A DNA stretch of 64,000 nucleotides, taken from the NCBI GenBank assembly GCA_910574185.1, contig CAJSZQ010000012.1:1-64000 (forward strand), given 5' to 3'. The notes under the pieces were generated by a model that was not told the origin of the DNA, ran no database searches, and worked only from the letters and a program-made list of their open reading frames with translations. Source of the DNA: Lachnospiraceae bacterium. Lineage in GTDB: Bacteria > Bacillota > Clostridia > Lachnospirales > Lachnospiraceae. This document shows, in pieces, positions 15,447 through 23,867 of the stretch. The position numbers and the translations under genes were made by a program. How positions within the stretch are numbered: position 1 is the first letter of the stretch; each line of letters starts with the position of its first letter.

Positions 15447-16064
15447 TTATATATCAACCTTTCTACCGTCCCTCTTCTCTTCTTTCGCCCACCGATAAAA
15501 AGTAGTTTTTGTAAGATTGCACTCCTTCGCCGCTTCCACTCCAGAGATTTCCTTATTTATCCATCTATGATACACCTGAATAAAATTATCCGGCACAGGT
15601 TTCTGGGGTCTGCCAAACTGAACGCCTCTTAATTTAGCAGCATCAATCCCCTCTTTCTTCCTTTCTCTAATATTTTTATGCTCATTTTCCGCCACAAAGG
15701 ACAGCACCTGCAGTACGATATCGCTCAAAAAAGTTCCCATTAAATCCTTTCCACGTCTGGTATCCAAAAGAGGCATATCCAGAACGACAATATCTACCTT
15801 TTTTTCTTTTGTAAGAATTCTCCACTGCTCTAGAATTTCTTCATAATTCCGTCCAAGCCGGTCGATGCTTTTTACATACAGCAAATCTTCCGGCCTCATT
15901 TTCCTTAACAAACTTTGGTACTTTGGACGGTCAAAATCTTTCCCCGACTGTCTGTCCACAAAAATGTTCTTCTCTGCTATATGCACCTCATGGAGCGCTC
16001 GCATCTGCCTGTCTTCATTCTGCTCTCTTGTGCTTACACGCACATAACCATACGTTGTTCCCAT
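15447..16064 (-). CDS. Small serine recombinase (resolvase/invertase family)
   Basis: A 205-residue site-specific recombinase. The catalytic N-terminal domain reads YGYVRVSTREQNEDRQ (nucleophile Ser), FVDRQSGKDFDRP, and DLLYVKSIDRLGRNYEEI with conserved Arg. The long E helix and a C-terminal helix-turn-helix follow (GVEAAKECNLTKTTFYRWA, about 175-193). ATG at 16064 has GAGGAGG 5 bases upstream; the codons before it read the ribosome site. Length and layout match resolvases of transposons and plasmids, but no transposase or inverted-repeat ends are visible nearby. It may be a domesticated or stand-alone recombinase. Confidence 0.9.
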   Translation of the reverse strand: MGTTYGYVRVSTREQNEDRQMRALHEVHIAEKNIFVDRQSGKDFDRPKYQSLLRKMRPEDLLYVKSIDRLGRNYEEILEQWRILTKEKKVDIVVLDMPLLDTRRGKDLMGTFLSDIVLQVLSFVAENEHKNIRERKKEGIDAAKLRGVQFGRPQKPVPDNFIQVYHRWINKEISGVEAAKECNLTKTTFYRWAKEEKRDGRKVDI

Positions 16065-16080
16065 TTGCTCCTCCTCTTCC

Positions 16081-16100
16081 ATGATTCGACATGATTCGAC
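16081..16100. repeat. Tandem direct repeat upstream of the serine recombinase
   Basis: ATGATTCGAC occurs twice head to tail (16081-16090 and 16091-16100), 17 bases before the recombinase start. Resolvases often bind repeated sites next to their own gene, so a binding or res-like site is possible. Otherwise the 285 bases to ilvC show only the ilvC terminator. Confidence 0.45.
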
Positions 16101-16278
16101 AGCATAAATTTTGAAGCATATCAGGCAGTTCTACAAGCATATTTAGATTCAATGTAAAATCAATACTTTCATATCGGCAAATAAGAAATAATTTACCCAT
16201 CCGCTGATAACCCCCGCATTGAGATATCTGGGCGTGTTACGGACTCTCACCGATTAGATTGCGTCCATACTGGGCGCA

Positions 16279-16314
16279 CAAAAAAGGCGCACAGCAAACT
16301 CTGCTGTGCGCCTG
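16279..16314 (-). terminator. Terminator of ilvC
   Basis: AGGCGCACAGC (16285-16295) and GCTGTGCGCCT (16303-16313) form an 11-12 bp GC-rich stem. On the minus strand it is followed by six T (plus-strand A at 16279-16284). It lies 36 bases after the ilvC stop. Confidence 0.92.
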
Positions 16315-16349
16315 GCGTTCAAATCCCCGCAACAATAATCAATATTCAC

Positions 16350-17402
<1,053 letters not shown>

Positions 17403-17521
17403 TTATTGTCAAATGCATCCGGCTGTCATAACCGCACACATTGAAAGACCTTAATACTTATGAAAAACCAAACACAAACCCGTTCCGCATACCCCTAAGC
17501 AGTGAATCGCACAGCGCTGTA

Positions 17522-18019
17522 TCAGTCAATAAACGTTACGTTCTCAATTCCTCGCTCCAGTCCGGTAATGCCTGTCCTTGCAAGCTCCAAAATCTCATAG
17601 CCGTCAAGAAGATTTAAAAATGCTTCCAGTTTGGACTGATTTCCCGTCAGCTCGAACATCATACATTCTTTTTCCACATCTACCACCTTCGCCCGGAAAA
17701 TATCCGCCAGAGAAATAGCCTCCGCTCTCTGGGAACCGTTAGCGCGAATCTTCACCATAATCAGCTCGCGATATACGGAGCTGTCCGGCTTAAGCACCTT
17801 AATCTCTATGACATCCTCCAGTTTCCGAATCTGATTCTCAATCTGAGAAAGAATCAAATCGTCCCCGCTGGTAACAATCGTAATCCGGGTAAATCTTGGA
17901 TCTGCCGTAACTCCCGCGGTAATACTGTCTACGTTATATCCTCTTCTGCTGAACAATCCGGCGATTCTGCTCAAAATACCGGGATTGTTGTCTACCAGCA
18001 ATGATAATACTCTTTGCAT
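17522..18019 (-). CDS. ilvN: Acetolactate synthase small (regulatory) subunit
   Basis: This 165-residue regulatory subunit activates the catalytic acetolactate synthase and confers valine feedback. The N-terminal ACT domain reads LSLLVDNNPGILSRIAGLFSRRGYNVDSI, typical of IlvN/IlvH. The C-terminal half (RELIMVKIRANGSQRAEAI, ECMMFELTGN) matches the second domain. The catalytic large subunit ilvB is not in this window. AGGAGG lies 5 bases before the ATG. A near-consensus promoter sits upstream; ilvC follows. Confidence 0.95.
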   Translation of the reverse strand: MQRVLSLLVDNNPGILSRIAGLFSRRGYNVDSITAGVTADPRFTRITIVTSGDDLILSQIENQIRKLEDVIEIKVLKPDSSVYRELIMVKIRANGSQRAEAISLADIFRAKVVDVEKECMMFELTGNQSKLEAFLNLLDGYEILELARTGITGLERGIENVTFID

Positions 18020-18045
18020 ATTGCACCTCCTGATCTTACTTTTTC

Positions 18046-18100
18046 AAAAACAGAGTGCGTTCTGTTTTTAAATCATACCAATATAGTTCTCTTTTGTCAA
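18046..18100 (-). promoter_or_regulatory. Promoter and inverted repeat upstream of ilvN
   Basis: On the minus strand, TTGACA (18095-18100), a 17-base spacer and TATGAT (18072-18077) form a near-perfect sigma-A promoter. Directly downstream, at the expected transcript start, lies an inverted repeat AAAAACAGA-GTGCGT-TCTGTTTTT (18046-18069). It could be an operator or a short leader hairpin. No T-box or leader peptide is evident. Confidence 0.75.
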
Positions 18101-18139
18101 GTAGCTGACGTAACTTTTTTATTTTTATCGTAATAGTTG

Positions 18140-18153
18140 GTTACAGTTCACAG
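18140..18153. repeat. Family E short motif GTTACAGTTCACAG
   Basis: Exact match to the family E consensus, ending 1 base before the stop codon of the ABC-F gene (minus strand). Several other copies also sit at 3' ends of minus-strand genes. Confidence 0.45.
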
Positions 18154-18154
18154 G

Positions 18155-19969
18155 TCATTTGGTAAGATGAAGAATTTTCTCCTGCAGTTCGTTCAGATAT
18201 ATCCACCGCTCCATCTTCTCTTCTAACTCCTTCTCTGCCTGTTCCTTTTTCTTCATAATCTCTGAAAGCTTCGCAGAATTCGTAGCATTCTGCAGAATCT
18301 CCTCATCAAGCTTTTCTATCTTTTGTTCAAGTTCTGCAATCACCTCGTCAATTGTCTCAAATTCCTTCTGCTCTTTATAAGAAAACTTCAATTTCTGGGG
18401 ACGGTTTTGTTTCCAGGTTTTAACAGAGGCTTCCTTTTCCTGACTTTTGCTCTGCCGGTTTAATCCGGTATTTCCCTCCCCTTCGCCAATCGAGCTTATT
18501 TTCCGCTCTTTTGCCTCCAGATAATCCGTATAACCGCCCTCGTACTGGACAAGTTTTCCATCCCCCTCGAAGGCAAATATCCGGTCTGCCACGTTATCCA
18601 GAAAATATCGGTCATGGGATACGGTAATAATAATTCCTGTAAAGGAATTTAGGAAATCCTCCAGTATCGTCAGCGTAGGAATGTCCAGATTATTCCCCGG
18701 CTCGTCCAGAATCAGAACATTAATCTCCCTGCATAATACACCCAGAAGATAGAGCCTGCGTTTCTCACCGCCGGAGAGTTTTCCAATCGGCGCATACTGC
18801 ATATCCGGCGTGAACAAAAAACGTTCCAACATTGCAGAGGCGCGAATCCTTCCCTCACTGGTCTGAATGTACTCTGCAATATCCTTCACATAATCAATGA
18901 CCCTTTTCTTATCATCCATTTCCTGCTCTTCCTGAGCAAAATATCCGATTTTCACCGTATCTCCAGTCTCAATGCTGCCCATATCGGGAGCCACTTCGCC
19001 TGCAATCATCTTTAGCAGCGTTGATTTGCCGCACCCATTGGGCCCTACAATCCCCAGTCTTTGATTTTTCAGGAAAATGTAATCCCATTCCTTCACCAGT
19101 ACCCGCCCGTTATAAGACTTTGTAACCTGATGGAGTTCTATGGTTTTTCTTCCCATACGGGCGCTGACGGAATCCAGTTCCACAACCTGGTCCGTCACCG
19201 GAGTCTGACTGTTTTTTAACGCCTCCAGCCGGTTCAGTCTGGCCCGCTGTTTCGTGCTCCTCGCCCGGCATCCCCGCCTCGCCCACTCCAATTCCATCCT
19301 AAGCACGCTTTGACGCTTACGCTCTGTGGCAAGCTCCATTTCCTCCCGCTCTGCCCTAAGCTCCAAAAAACCAGAGTAATTCGCATCATAGCTGTATAAC
19401 TTACCATGACTGATTTCCAAAATCCGGTTCGTCACCTTATCTAAGAAATACCGGTCGTGAGTAACCATAAGAACCGTCCCTTTCAATTCCTGCAGATACC
19501 CTTCCAGCCATTGAATCATATCTTCATCCAGATGATTGGTAGGCTCGTCCAGCAATAGTAAATCAAAATCTCCCGCAAGCGCCTTCGCCATGGCCGCCCT
19601 TCTTCTCTGACCGCCGGATAAATCCCCCATTTTCATAGAATAATCCAGGATTCCAAGCTGGTTTAGAATGCTCTGCACCTTCCAGTCCGTATCCGGATTC
19701 CCATCCATCGCATACTCTTCTACAGTCTGTCCCGGCATATATTCCGGATTCTGGGAAAGGTAGGCCAGCTTCTTTCCGCTCTGCCTGATAATTTGTCCTT
19801 CGTCAGGATTCTCCTCTCCCCTGACCATTCTAAGAAGGGTAGTTTTTCCCGTTCCATTGATACCGACAATGCCGATTTTATCCCCCTCCTGAATCCCAAA
19901 CGAGGCATCCTCAAAAATCATCTTATCCCCGTATATTTTACCGATATGTTCAATATTTACAATATTCAT
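18155..19969 (-). CDS. ABC-F family ATPase (Uup-like)
   Basis: A 604-residue soluble protein with two ABC ATPase domains and no membrane segments. ABC-F proteins act on the ribosome or in DNA metabolism. Domain 1 has Walker A GINGTGKT (about 36-43), signature LSGGQRRRAAMAKAL and Walker B LLLLDEPTNHLD. Domain 2 has GPNGCGKST, LSGGEKRRL and LILDEPGNNLD, with Gly replacing the usual Thr. A basic linker (RRGCRARSTKQRARLNRLEA) and a C-terminal coiled coil (about 530-600) favour the Uup type over an antibiotic-resistance type. ATG at 19969 has AGAGGA upstream. ROK gene ends 52 bases before it. Confidence 0.9.
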   Translation of the reverse strand: MNIVNIEHIGKIYGDKMIFEDASFGIQEGDKIGIVGINGTGKTTLLRMVRGEENPDEGQIIRQSGKKLAYLSQNPEYMPGQTVEEYAMDGNPDTDWKVQSILNQLGILDYSMKMGDLSGGQRRRAAMAKALAGDFDLLLLDEPTNHLDEDMIQWLEGYLQELKGTVLMVTHDRYFLDKVTNRILEISHGKLYSYDANYSGFLELRAEREEMELATERKRQSVLRMELEWARRGCRARSTKQRARLNRLEALKNSQTPVTDQVVELDSVSARMGRKTIELHQVTKSYNGRVLVKEWDYIFLKNQRLGIVGPNGCGKSTLLKMIAGEVAPDMGSIETGDTVKIGYFAQEEQEMDDKKRVIDYVKDIAEYIQTSEGRIRASAMLERFLFTPDMQYAPIGKLSGGEKRRLYLLGVLCREINVLILDEPGNNLDIPTLTILEDFLNSFTGIIITVSHDRYFLDNVADRIFAFEGDGKLVQYEGGYTDYLEAKERKISSIGEGEGNTGLNRQSKSQEKEASVKTWKQNRPQKLKFSYKEQKEFETIDEVIAELEQKIEKLDEEILQNATNSAKLSEIMKKKEQAEKELEEKMERWIYLNELQEKILHLTK

Positions 19970-20020
19970 TCTTATCTGTCCTCTTGTTATTTGTCGCTCC
20001 AATCTATCCTCTTACCATCT

Positions 20021-21136
20021 TTATTTTATGATACTGCTCCCGAATACTTCCAGCGCCAGCAAAGACGCTCCCAAAGCTCCCGTATGCTCTCTTCTGCTGG
20101 CGCTGATTGAATGCAGATAATCAATATCTCTGGCAAACTTATCATACTCCGACGCCTTCTTTCGCAGTACGTTCATATAAGGCTCCAGATAAGCCCCAAC
20201 TTCCCCGCCAATCACAATCTCCATATCCAGCGCCATACGAAGATTTGTTGCCAGAATCGCAAGATGCTCCAGATACCTGTCCCATACCTTAGCCGTCTCT
20301 TCTTCTCCCTCTTGCAGGCGCGCAAAAAAAACGTCCAGAGACGCCTCCTCTGTCAAAACATTCGGCGAAAGATATGCGTCCGCGCACCCCTTTTTCCCGC
20401 AATAACAAATCCTTCCGCCAGGAACCAGCACCATGTGTCCTATCTCCCCGGTACGAAATCCATCTCCTGTCATCAGCTGCCCCTTCTGGATGATAGCGCC
20501 GCCCACTGTCCGATTCAGAGAAATATATACATAATCCGAACGTTCTGCCTTAAGCTCTACAAAACTCAGACAGTTAGCGTCATTTTCCACAATAATCGGA
20601 TAGGGAATGATTTTGTGAAACCGGTCCAGACTCACATACTCCAAACCGAAAATATGCGACTGCACAATCCGTTCCGCCTGCATATCAATAATCCCTGGAA
20701 AGGAAATTCCCACTCCAAGAAGTTTGTTTTTAAAACGTCCTCTCTTTATCACCTGCTCCAGTCCGCCGCCAATCTGCTCATAAACTTTCGGCTCATCCTG
20801 AAACTTTAAAGGCATGCTTTTCTTCGCTGCTACTTCTCCCATCAGATTCGTGACTGCAAATCCAACCTGACTGGTAGTAATATCAATTCCCACGCAAAAA
20901 CCTGACTTTCCATTCACCTGAATCTTTCTTGCCCTTCGGCCTCCGGTGGACTCTATAGCCTCGCCTTCTTCCAAAATTCCCTGCTCCATCAGCTCATTCA
21001 CATTTGCCAGCGTCGTAGGCATACTAAGGCCAAGGGATGTTCCGATTTCCTGTTTCGTCAGACTCCCCTGTCTGCGCAGAAGGTTAAAAATCCGCTCCTG
21101 ATTATTCTCCTTCATATTTCCAGCATTCTCATGCAT
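20021..21136 (-). CDS. ROK-family transcriptional regulator (NagC/XylR type)
   Basis: A 371-residue repressor-type protein. The N-terminal winged helix (about residues 8-58) includes GSLTKQEIGTSLGLSMPTTLANVNEL. The ROK sugar-kinase-like domain has a phosphate-binding start FCVGIDITTSQVGFAVTNLMG, ENDANCLSFVE, GTVGG-type NRTVGGAIIQKG, GEIGHMVLVPGG and the zinc knuckle CYCGKKGCADAY. The effector is probably a sugar or sugar phosphate. ATG at 21136 has AGGGG 8 bases upstream; an in-frame GTG three codons earlier is less likely. It sits between the glucitol operon terminator and the ABC-F gene; its targets are unclear. Confidence 0.9.
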   Translation of the reverse strand: MHENAGNMKENNQERIFNLLRRQGSLTKQEIGTSLGLSMPTTLANVNELMEQGILEEGEAIESTGGRRARKIQVNGKSGFCVGIDITTSQVGFAVTNLMGEVAAKKSMPLKFQDEPKVYEQIGGGLEQVIKRGRFKNKLLGVGISFPGIIDMQAERIVQSHIFGLEYVSLDRFHKIIPYPIIVENDANCLSFVELKAERSDYVYISLNRTVGGAIIQKGQLMTGDGFRTGEIGHMVLVPGGRICYCGKKGCADAYLSPNVLTEEASLDVFFARLQEGEEETAKVWDRYLEHLAILATNLRMALDMEIVIGGEVGAYLEPYMNVLRKKASEYDKFARDIDYLHSISASRREHTGALGASLLALEVFGSSIIK

Positions 21137-21204
21137 GTCGCTCACCCCTCGTCAAACGTAAAATACTTTATCATTATACCCAATCCACCCTATTTTGTAC
21201 AGAA

Positions 21205-21251
21205 AAAACACCGCCGGCATCCATTTCCAGGAACACCGGCGGTGTTTTCTA
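21205..21251. terminator. Bidirectional terminator after the glucitol-type PTS operon
   Basis: AAAACACCGCCGG (21205-21217) and CCGGCGGTGTTTT (21236-21248) form a 13-bp stem with A/T runs on both sides. It lies just after the IIA gene, isolating the ROK gene from the PTS operon. Confidence 0.93.
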
Positions 21252-21262
21252 ATGAGAGACTT

Positions 21263-21628
21263 CTATATTTCTAATATCTGAATGACTGTTCCAACCTGAA
21301 TCTCAGGCAGCGGCTTACTCTCCACACAGATGGTCCCCGGCAGTTCTGCCGCAGCTTCTCCGTTGAAATTAACGGTACAGTGGCCCAAACCTGCCAGCGT
21401 AACCGGAGCTTCCTCTCCAACCGCTGTAATCTGGTATTCATTCTCATCAATTTTAAGAATCTGTCCCGCAGCGATTGTCCCGTTAATGGGATTTACACTG
21501 ACAGAGTAGCAGTAATCCTTTAATTCATCCGGCGCATTGTCCCCGAACAGAATAAACATGTTGGAATCCTGAAATTCTTTTACACATGCGCCCAGCGCTT
21601 TTACCTTATTTTCATATATCACTTTCAT
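21263..21628 (-). CDS. srlB: PTS glucitol/sorbitol-type IIA component
   Basis: This 121-residue cytoplasmic phosphocarrier takes phosphate from HPr and passes it to IIB. It matches the PTSIIA-gut family across its length. The beta-rich fold includes MFILFGDNAPDELKDYCYSV, GQILKIDENEYQITAVG and LGHCTVNFNG; the last segment carries the likely phosphorylated His. GGAGGG lies before the ATG. Last gene of the operon, 76 bases after the IIBC gene. Confidence 0.92.
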   Translation of the reverse strand: MKVIYENKVKALGACVKEFQDSNMFILFGDNAPDELKDYCYSVSVNPINGTIAAGQILKIDENEYQITAVGEEAPVTLAGLGHCTVNFNGEAAAELPGTICVESKPLPEIQVGTVIQILEI

Positions 21629-21704
21629 TGTCGACCCTCCAGTCCATGTATACGTTTCTAATTATCCATATTAAGCCTTTATCTTCAGGGGCTTCTTCCC
21701 TGTC

Positions 21705-22715
21705 TTAATACAATCCAAAACTTGCCGCATATGCCAGAAGCACGCGAATCCATCCTGTTGCAAAACGGGAATACATAACGGACACAACGCCAACCTCGAT
21801 AGTCTCTGTCTCGGCCTCTGCCAGTCCCAGACCTACCGGAATGAAGTCGCAGGCGCCCTGTGTATTAATTGCAAACAACGCTGGCAGCGCAAGCTGCGGA
21901 GCAATGTTACCCTTTCCAATCTCTGCTCCCACCAGAGTTCCTACAATCTGTGCGATAACCGCTCCAGGCCCAAGCAACGCGGAAAGACCAGGGATGGAAC
22001 ACACAATACCAAGGATGACAAGGCCTCCGATATTTCCGGCAAGTGGTGTTAAAACAGATGCAAATGCATCGCCGAAACCAGAACCGTTGATAATACCAAT
22101 CAGCAAAGATACAAATCCCATAAACGGAAGTAATGTAGTAATACAAGTCTGTATTGCATCTCTTGCAGCCTGATAGAAGGTATTTACCACCTTGCCGGCT
22201 CCAAGACCGATTACGGTAACAAGGCTTTTCTTTTCCTGGCTTGCAAGCGTCTCGGACACCTTCTTGTCCGCGCTGAATTTCACGCCTTCCGTCTTCTTTT
22301 CTTCAGCAGGTTTTTCCTCCGCTGCCGGAGCTTCTGCTCCATCGGCAAGGGAAACCTGTTTAGAAGTTACCGCGGACACATAGATATCCTCTGTAATAAA
22401 CTGAGCCATCGGCCCTGACTTTCCAACCGGCATTACATTGATGGTAGGAATCCGCTTCTTTGGATAAATACCGCAGCGCAAAGTTCCGCCGCAGTCGATA
22501 ATCACCAACGCCAGCTCTTCCTCTGGACAATTGGTCTTAAATCCATTTACCGGCTCAAGTCCTGTAAGTTCCACAATCTTTGCCAGACATTCCGGCTCTG
22601 CGCCGCCGCCTGTAATATACATTACCTTATTGCGCTGCTCGGTAGGCGTAATTGTAAGCGGACCTCCGAAACCTCCCGCGCCATGTACTACACGAATTGA
22701 TTTATATTCTGCCAT
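21705..22715 (-). CDS. srlE: PTS glucitol/sorbitol-type IIBC component
   Basis: This 336-residue subunit joins a IIB domain (about residues 1-115) and a C-terminal membrane domain (about 165-336). IIB begins IRVVHGAGGFGGPLTITP and includes LVIIDCGGTLRCGIYPKKR with candidate phosphocysteines. An alanine/glutamate/lysine linker follows (PAAEEKPAEEKKTEG). The membrane part reads GKVVNTFYQAARDAI, GFVSLLIGIINGSG and GACDFIPVGLGLAEAETET. It forms the membrane channel together with the separate IIC encoded just upstream. AAAAGGAGG precedes the ATG. Confidence 0.93.
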   Translation of the reverse strand: MAEYKSIRVVHGAGGFGGPLTITPTEQRNKVMYITGGGAEPECLAKIVELTGLEPVNGFKTNCPEEELALVIIDCGGTLRCGIYPKKRIPTINVMPVGKSGPMAQFITEDIYVSAVTSKQVSLADGAEAPAAEEKPAEEKKTEGVKFSADKKVSETLASQEKKSLVTVIGLGAGKVVNTFYQAARDAIQTCITTLLPFMGFVSLLIGIINGSGFGDAFASVLTPLAGNIGGLVILGIVCSIPGLSALLGPGAVIAQIVGTLVGAEIGKGNIAPQLALPALFAINTQGACDFIPVGLGLAEAETETIEVGVVSVMYSRFATGWIRVLLAYAASFGLY

Positions 22716-22740
22716 GATAAAATCCTCCTTTTACTTTCCT

Positions 22741-23289
22741 CTATTTCACCTTTAGTTCTCTGCTAAGCTTTACACCCTGCTGTTTCTCAACCAGTTTCGT
22801 TGTAAATTCTGTCGCCCATCCAGAAATGAAATTTGCAACCAGACCAACCAGCAAATAACGAACTGCAAGCGGTACGGTACTGAGTCCCAGCGCGGTTACA
22901 CCATTTGCAATGCCAAGCCAGATAAACAGCTCGGAAGCATTGATATGTGGGAAAATACCATTGTTGGTATGGCAGTGGTAGGTTGCCGACGCATAGTAAC
23001 AAGGTTTGTAAAATTCCGGCATAAATTTACCGATAGAGAGCGCCATCGGATTACCCAGCATAAATGCGCTGACAAATGGCAGTACCATATATCTCAAGAT
23101 TGGATTGCCGGTACAAATCCGCGCAACTTTCTCAATCTTCTCATCTCCCACCAGCGCGATGATTGCATTCATCAAAATCAGCAGCATCACAATTGTAGGA
23201 ATAATTCCGGTTACCCAACTTACAAACTGAGTTCCGCCTAAAGTAAATAAATTCATAAAGCCAGAGGCTAATTTTACGATAAAATCCAT
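22741..23289 (-). CDS. srlA: PTS glucitol/sorbitol-type IIC component
   Basis: A 182-residue membrane subunit of the hexitol PTS with four to five hydrophobic segments. Family features are FTLGGTQFVSWVTGIIPTIVML, the RYMVLPFVSAFMLGNPMA segment and GKFMPEFYKPCYYASATYHC, then HINASELFIWLGIANG. AAAGGTGG lies upstream of the ATG. It follows gutM by 93 bases, and that gap contains a family C repeat, so the operon may be punctuated there. The IIBC gene follows 25 bases later. Confidence 0.92.
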   Translation of the reverse strand: MDFIVKLASGFMNLFTLGGTQFVSWVTGIIPTIVMLLILMNAIIALVGDEKIEKVARICTGNPILRYMVLPFVSAFMLGNPMALSIGKFMPEFYKPCYYASATYHCHTNNGIFPHINASELFIWLGIANGVTALGLSTVPLAVRYLLVGLVANFISGWATEFTTKLVEKQQGVKLSRELKVK

Positions 23290-23315
23290 AATAATCCACC
23301 TTTCTATTCCTTTCA

Positions 23316-23354
23316 GTTACCCCATGACGGCCATTCGGCCGTTTCACATGATAT
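23316..23354 (+). repeat. Family C palindromic repeat between gutM and srlA
   Basis: ACCCCATGACGGCCAT-T-CGGCC-GTTTCACATGATAT is a close relative of the copies at 2991 and 58575. It lies inside the presumed operon transcript, where its hairpin could influence mRNA processing. Confidence 0.7.
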
Positions 23355-23382
23355 GTACAGTTTCTTAATTTGTTATCCATTC

Positions 23383-23835
23383 TCACTGCAGCGCTTTTTT
23401 ACGCTGCATGAATCCAGTGACAGAACGGCCCGCTCTCTGGAAGGGTGTAGGAGGGTTTTCAATTTCCTCGCCGGAAACATACTTGCAATAAGTAAGAGAC
23501 GCGTCCCTGACCGCTTTCCTTAAATTCTTATGGGTCTTTGGAACCTCTTCCCCGCTGAGCTCTCCGACATATTTCCCCTGAAAGCCTTCCAGCTCTCTGA
23601 AACGCGCAAGGCATGTAACTCCTTCCAGTTTCTTTGCTTTTTTGATAATTCCGTTATCATCAATCAGAAACAATACGATTGCTCCGGCATGAAAACCGCC
23701 TGCCTGTCTTCCGCAGACTACCTTTCCCTGCTTTCTGTATTCTGTAAATTCTTTGGCAAAATACTTCATCTGCGCCATGGAAGCTATCGCCTGAAGCAGA
23801 AATGCAATCGCAAATACTATGATAATCTTAAGCAT
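23383..23835 (-). CDS. gutM: Glucitol operon activator-type protein GutM
   Basis: A 150-residue member of the GutM family. In enteric bacteria GutM activates the glucitol operon. One N-terminal hydrophobic helix (residues 3-22) suggests membrane anchoring. The rest is basic: QGKVVCGRQAGGFHAGAIVLFLIDDNG is the recognisable family core, followed by CLARFRELEGFQGKYVGEL. It lies between the PRD regulator and IIC genes, as in other Firmicutes gut operons. GGAGGAG precedes the ATG. Confidence 0.88.
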   Translation of the reverse strand: MLKIIIVFAIAFLLQAIASMAQMKYFAKEFTEYRKQGKVVCGRQAGGFHAGAIVLFLIDDNGIIKKAKKLEGVTCLARFRELEGFQGKYVGELSGEEVPKTHKNLRKAVRDASLTYCKYVSGEEIENPPTPFQRAGRSVTGFMQRKKALQ

Positions 23836-23867
23836 CTTTTACTCCTCCGTCCTGTCATTTCACTTAG

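Noticed and set aside
15447..16100. Complete transposon or integron around the small serine recombinase
   Set aside because: No transposase, terminal inverted repeats or target duplication could be seen; only the recombinase and a short direct repeat are supported.
18155..19969. Antibiotic-resistance ABC-F (Vga/Lsa/OptrA type)
   Set aside because: Domain layout with a C-terminal coiled coil fits the housekeeping Uup type better, and there is no resistance-gene context.
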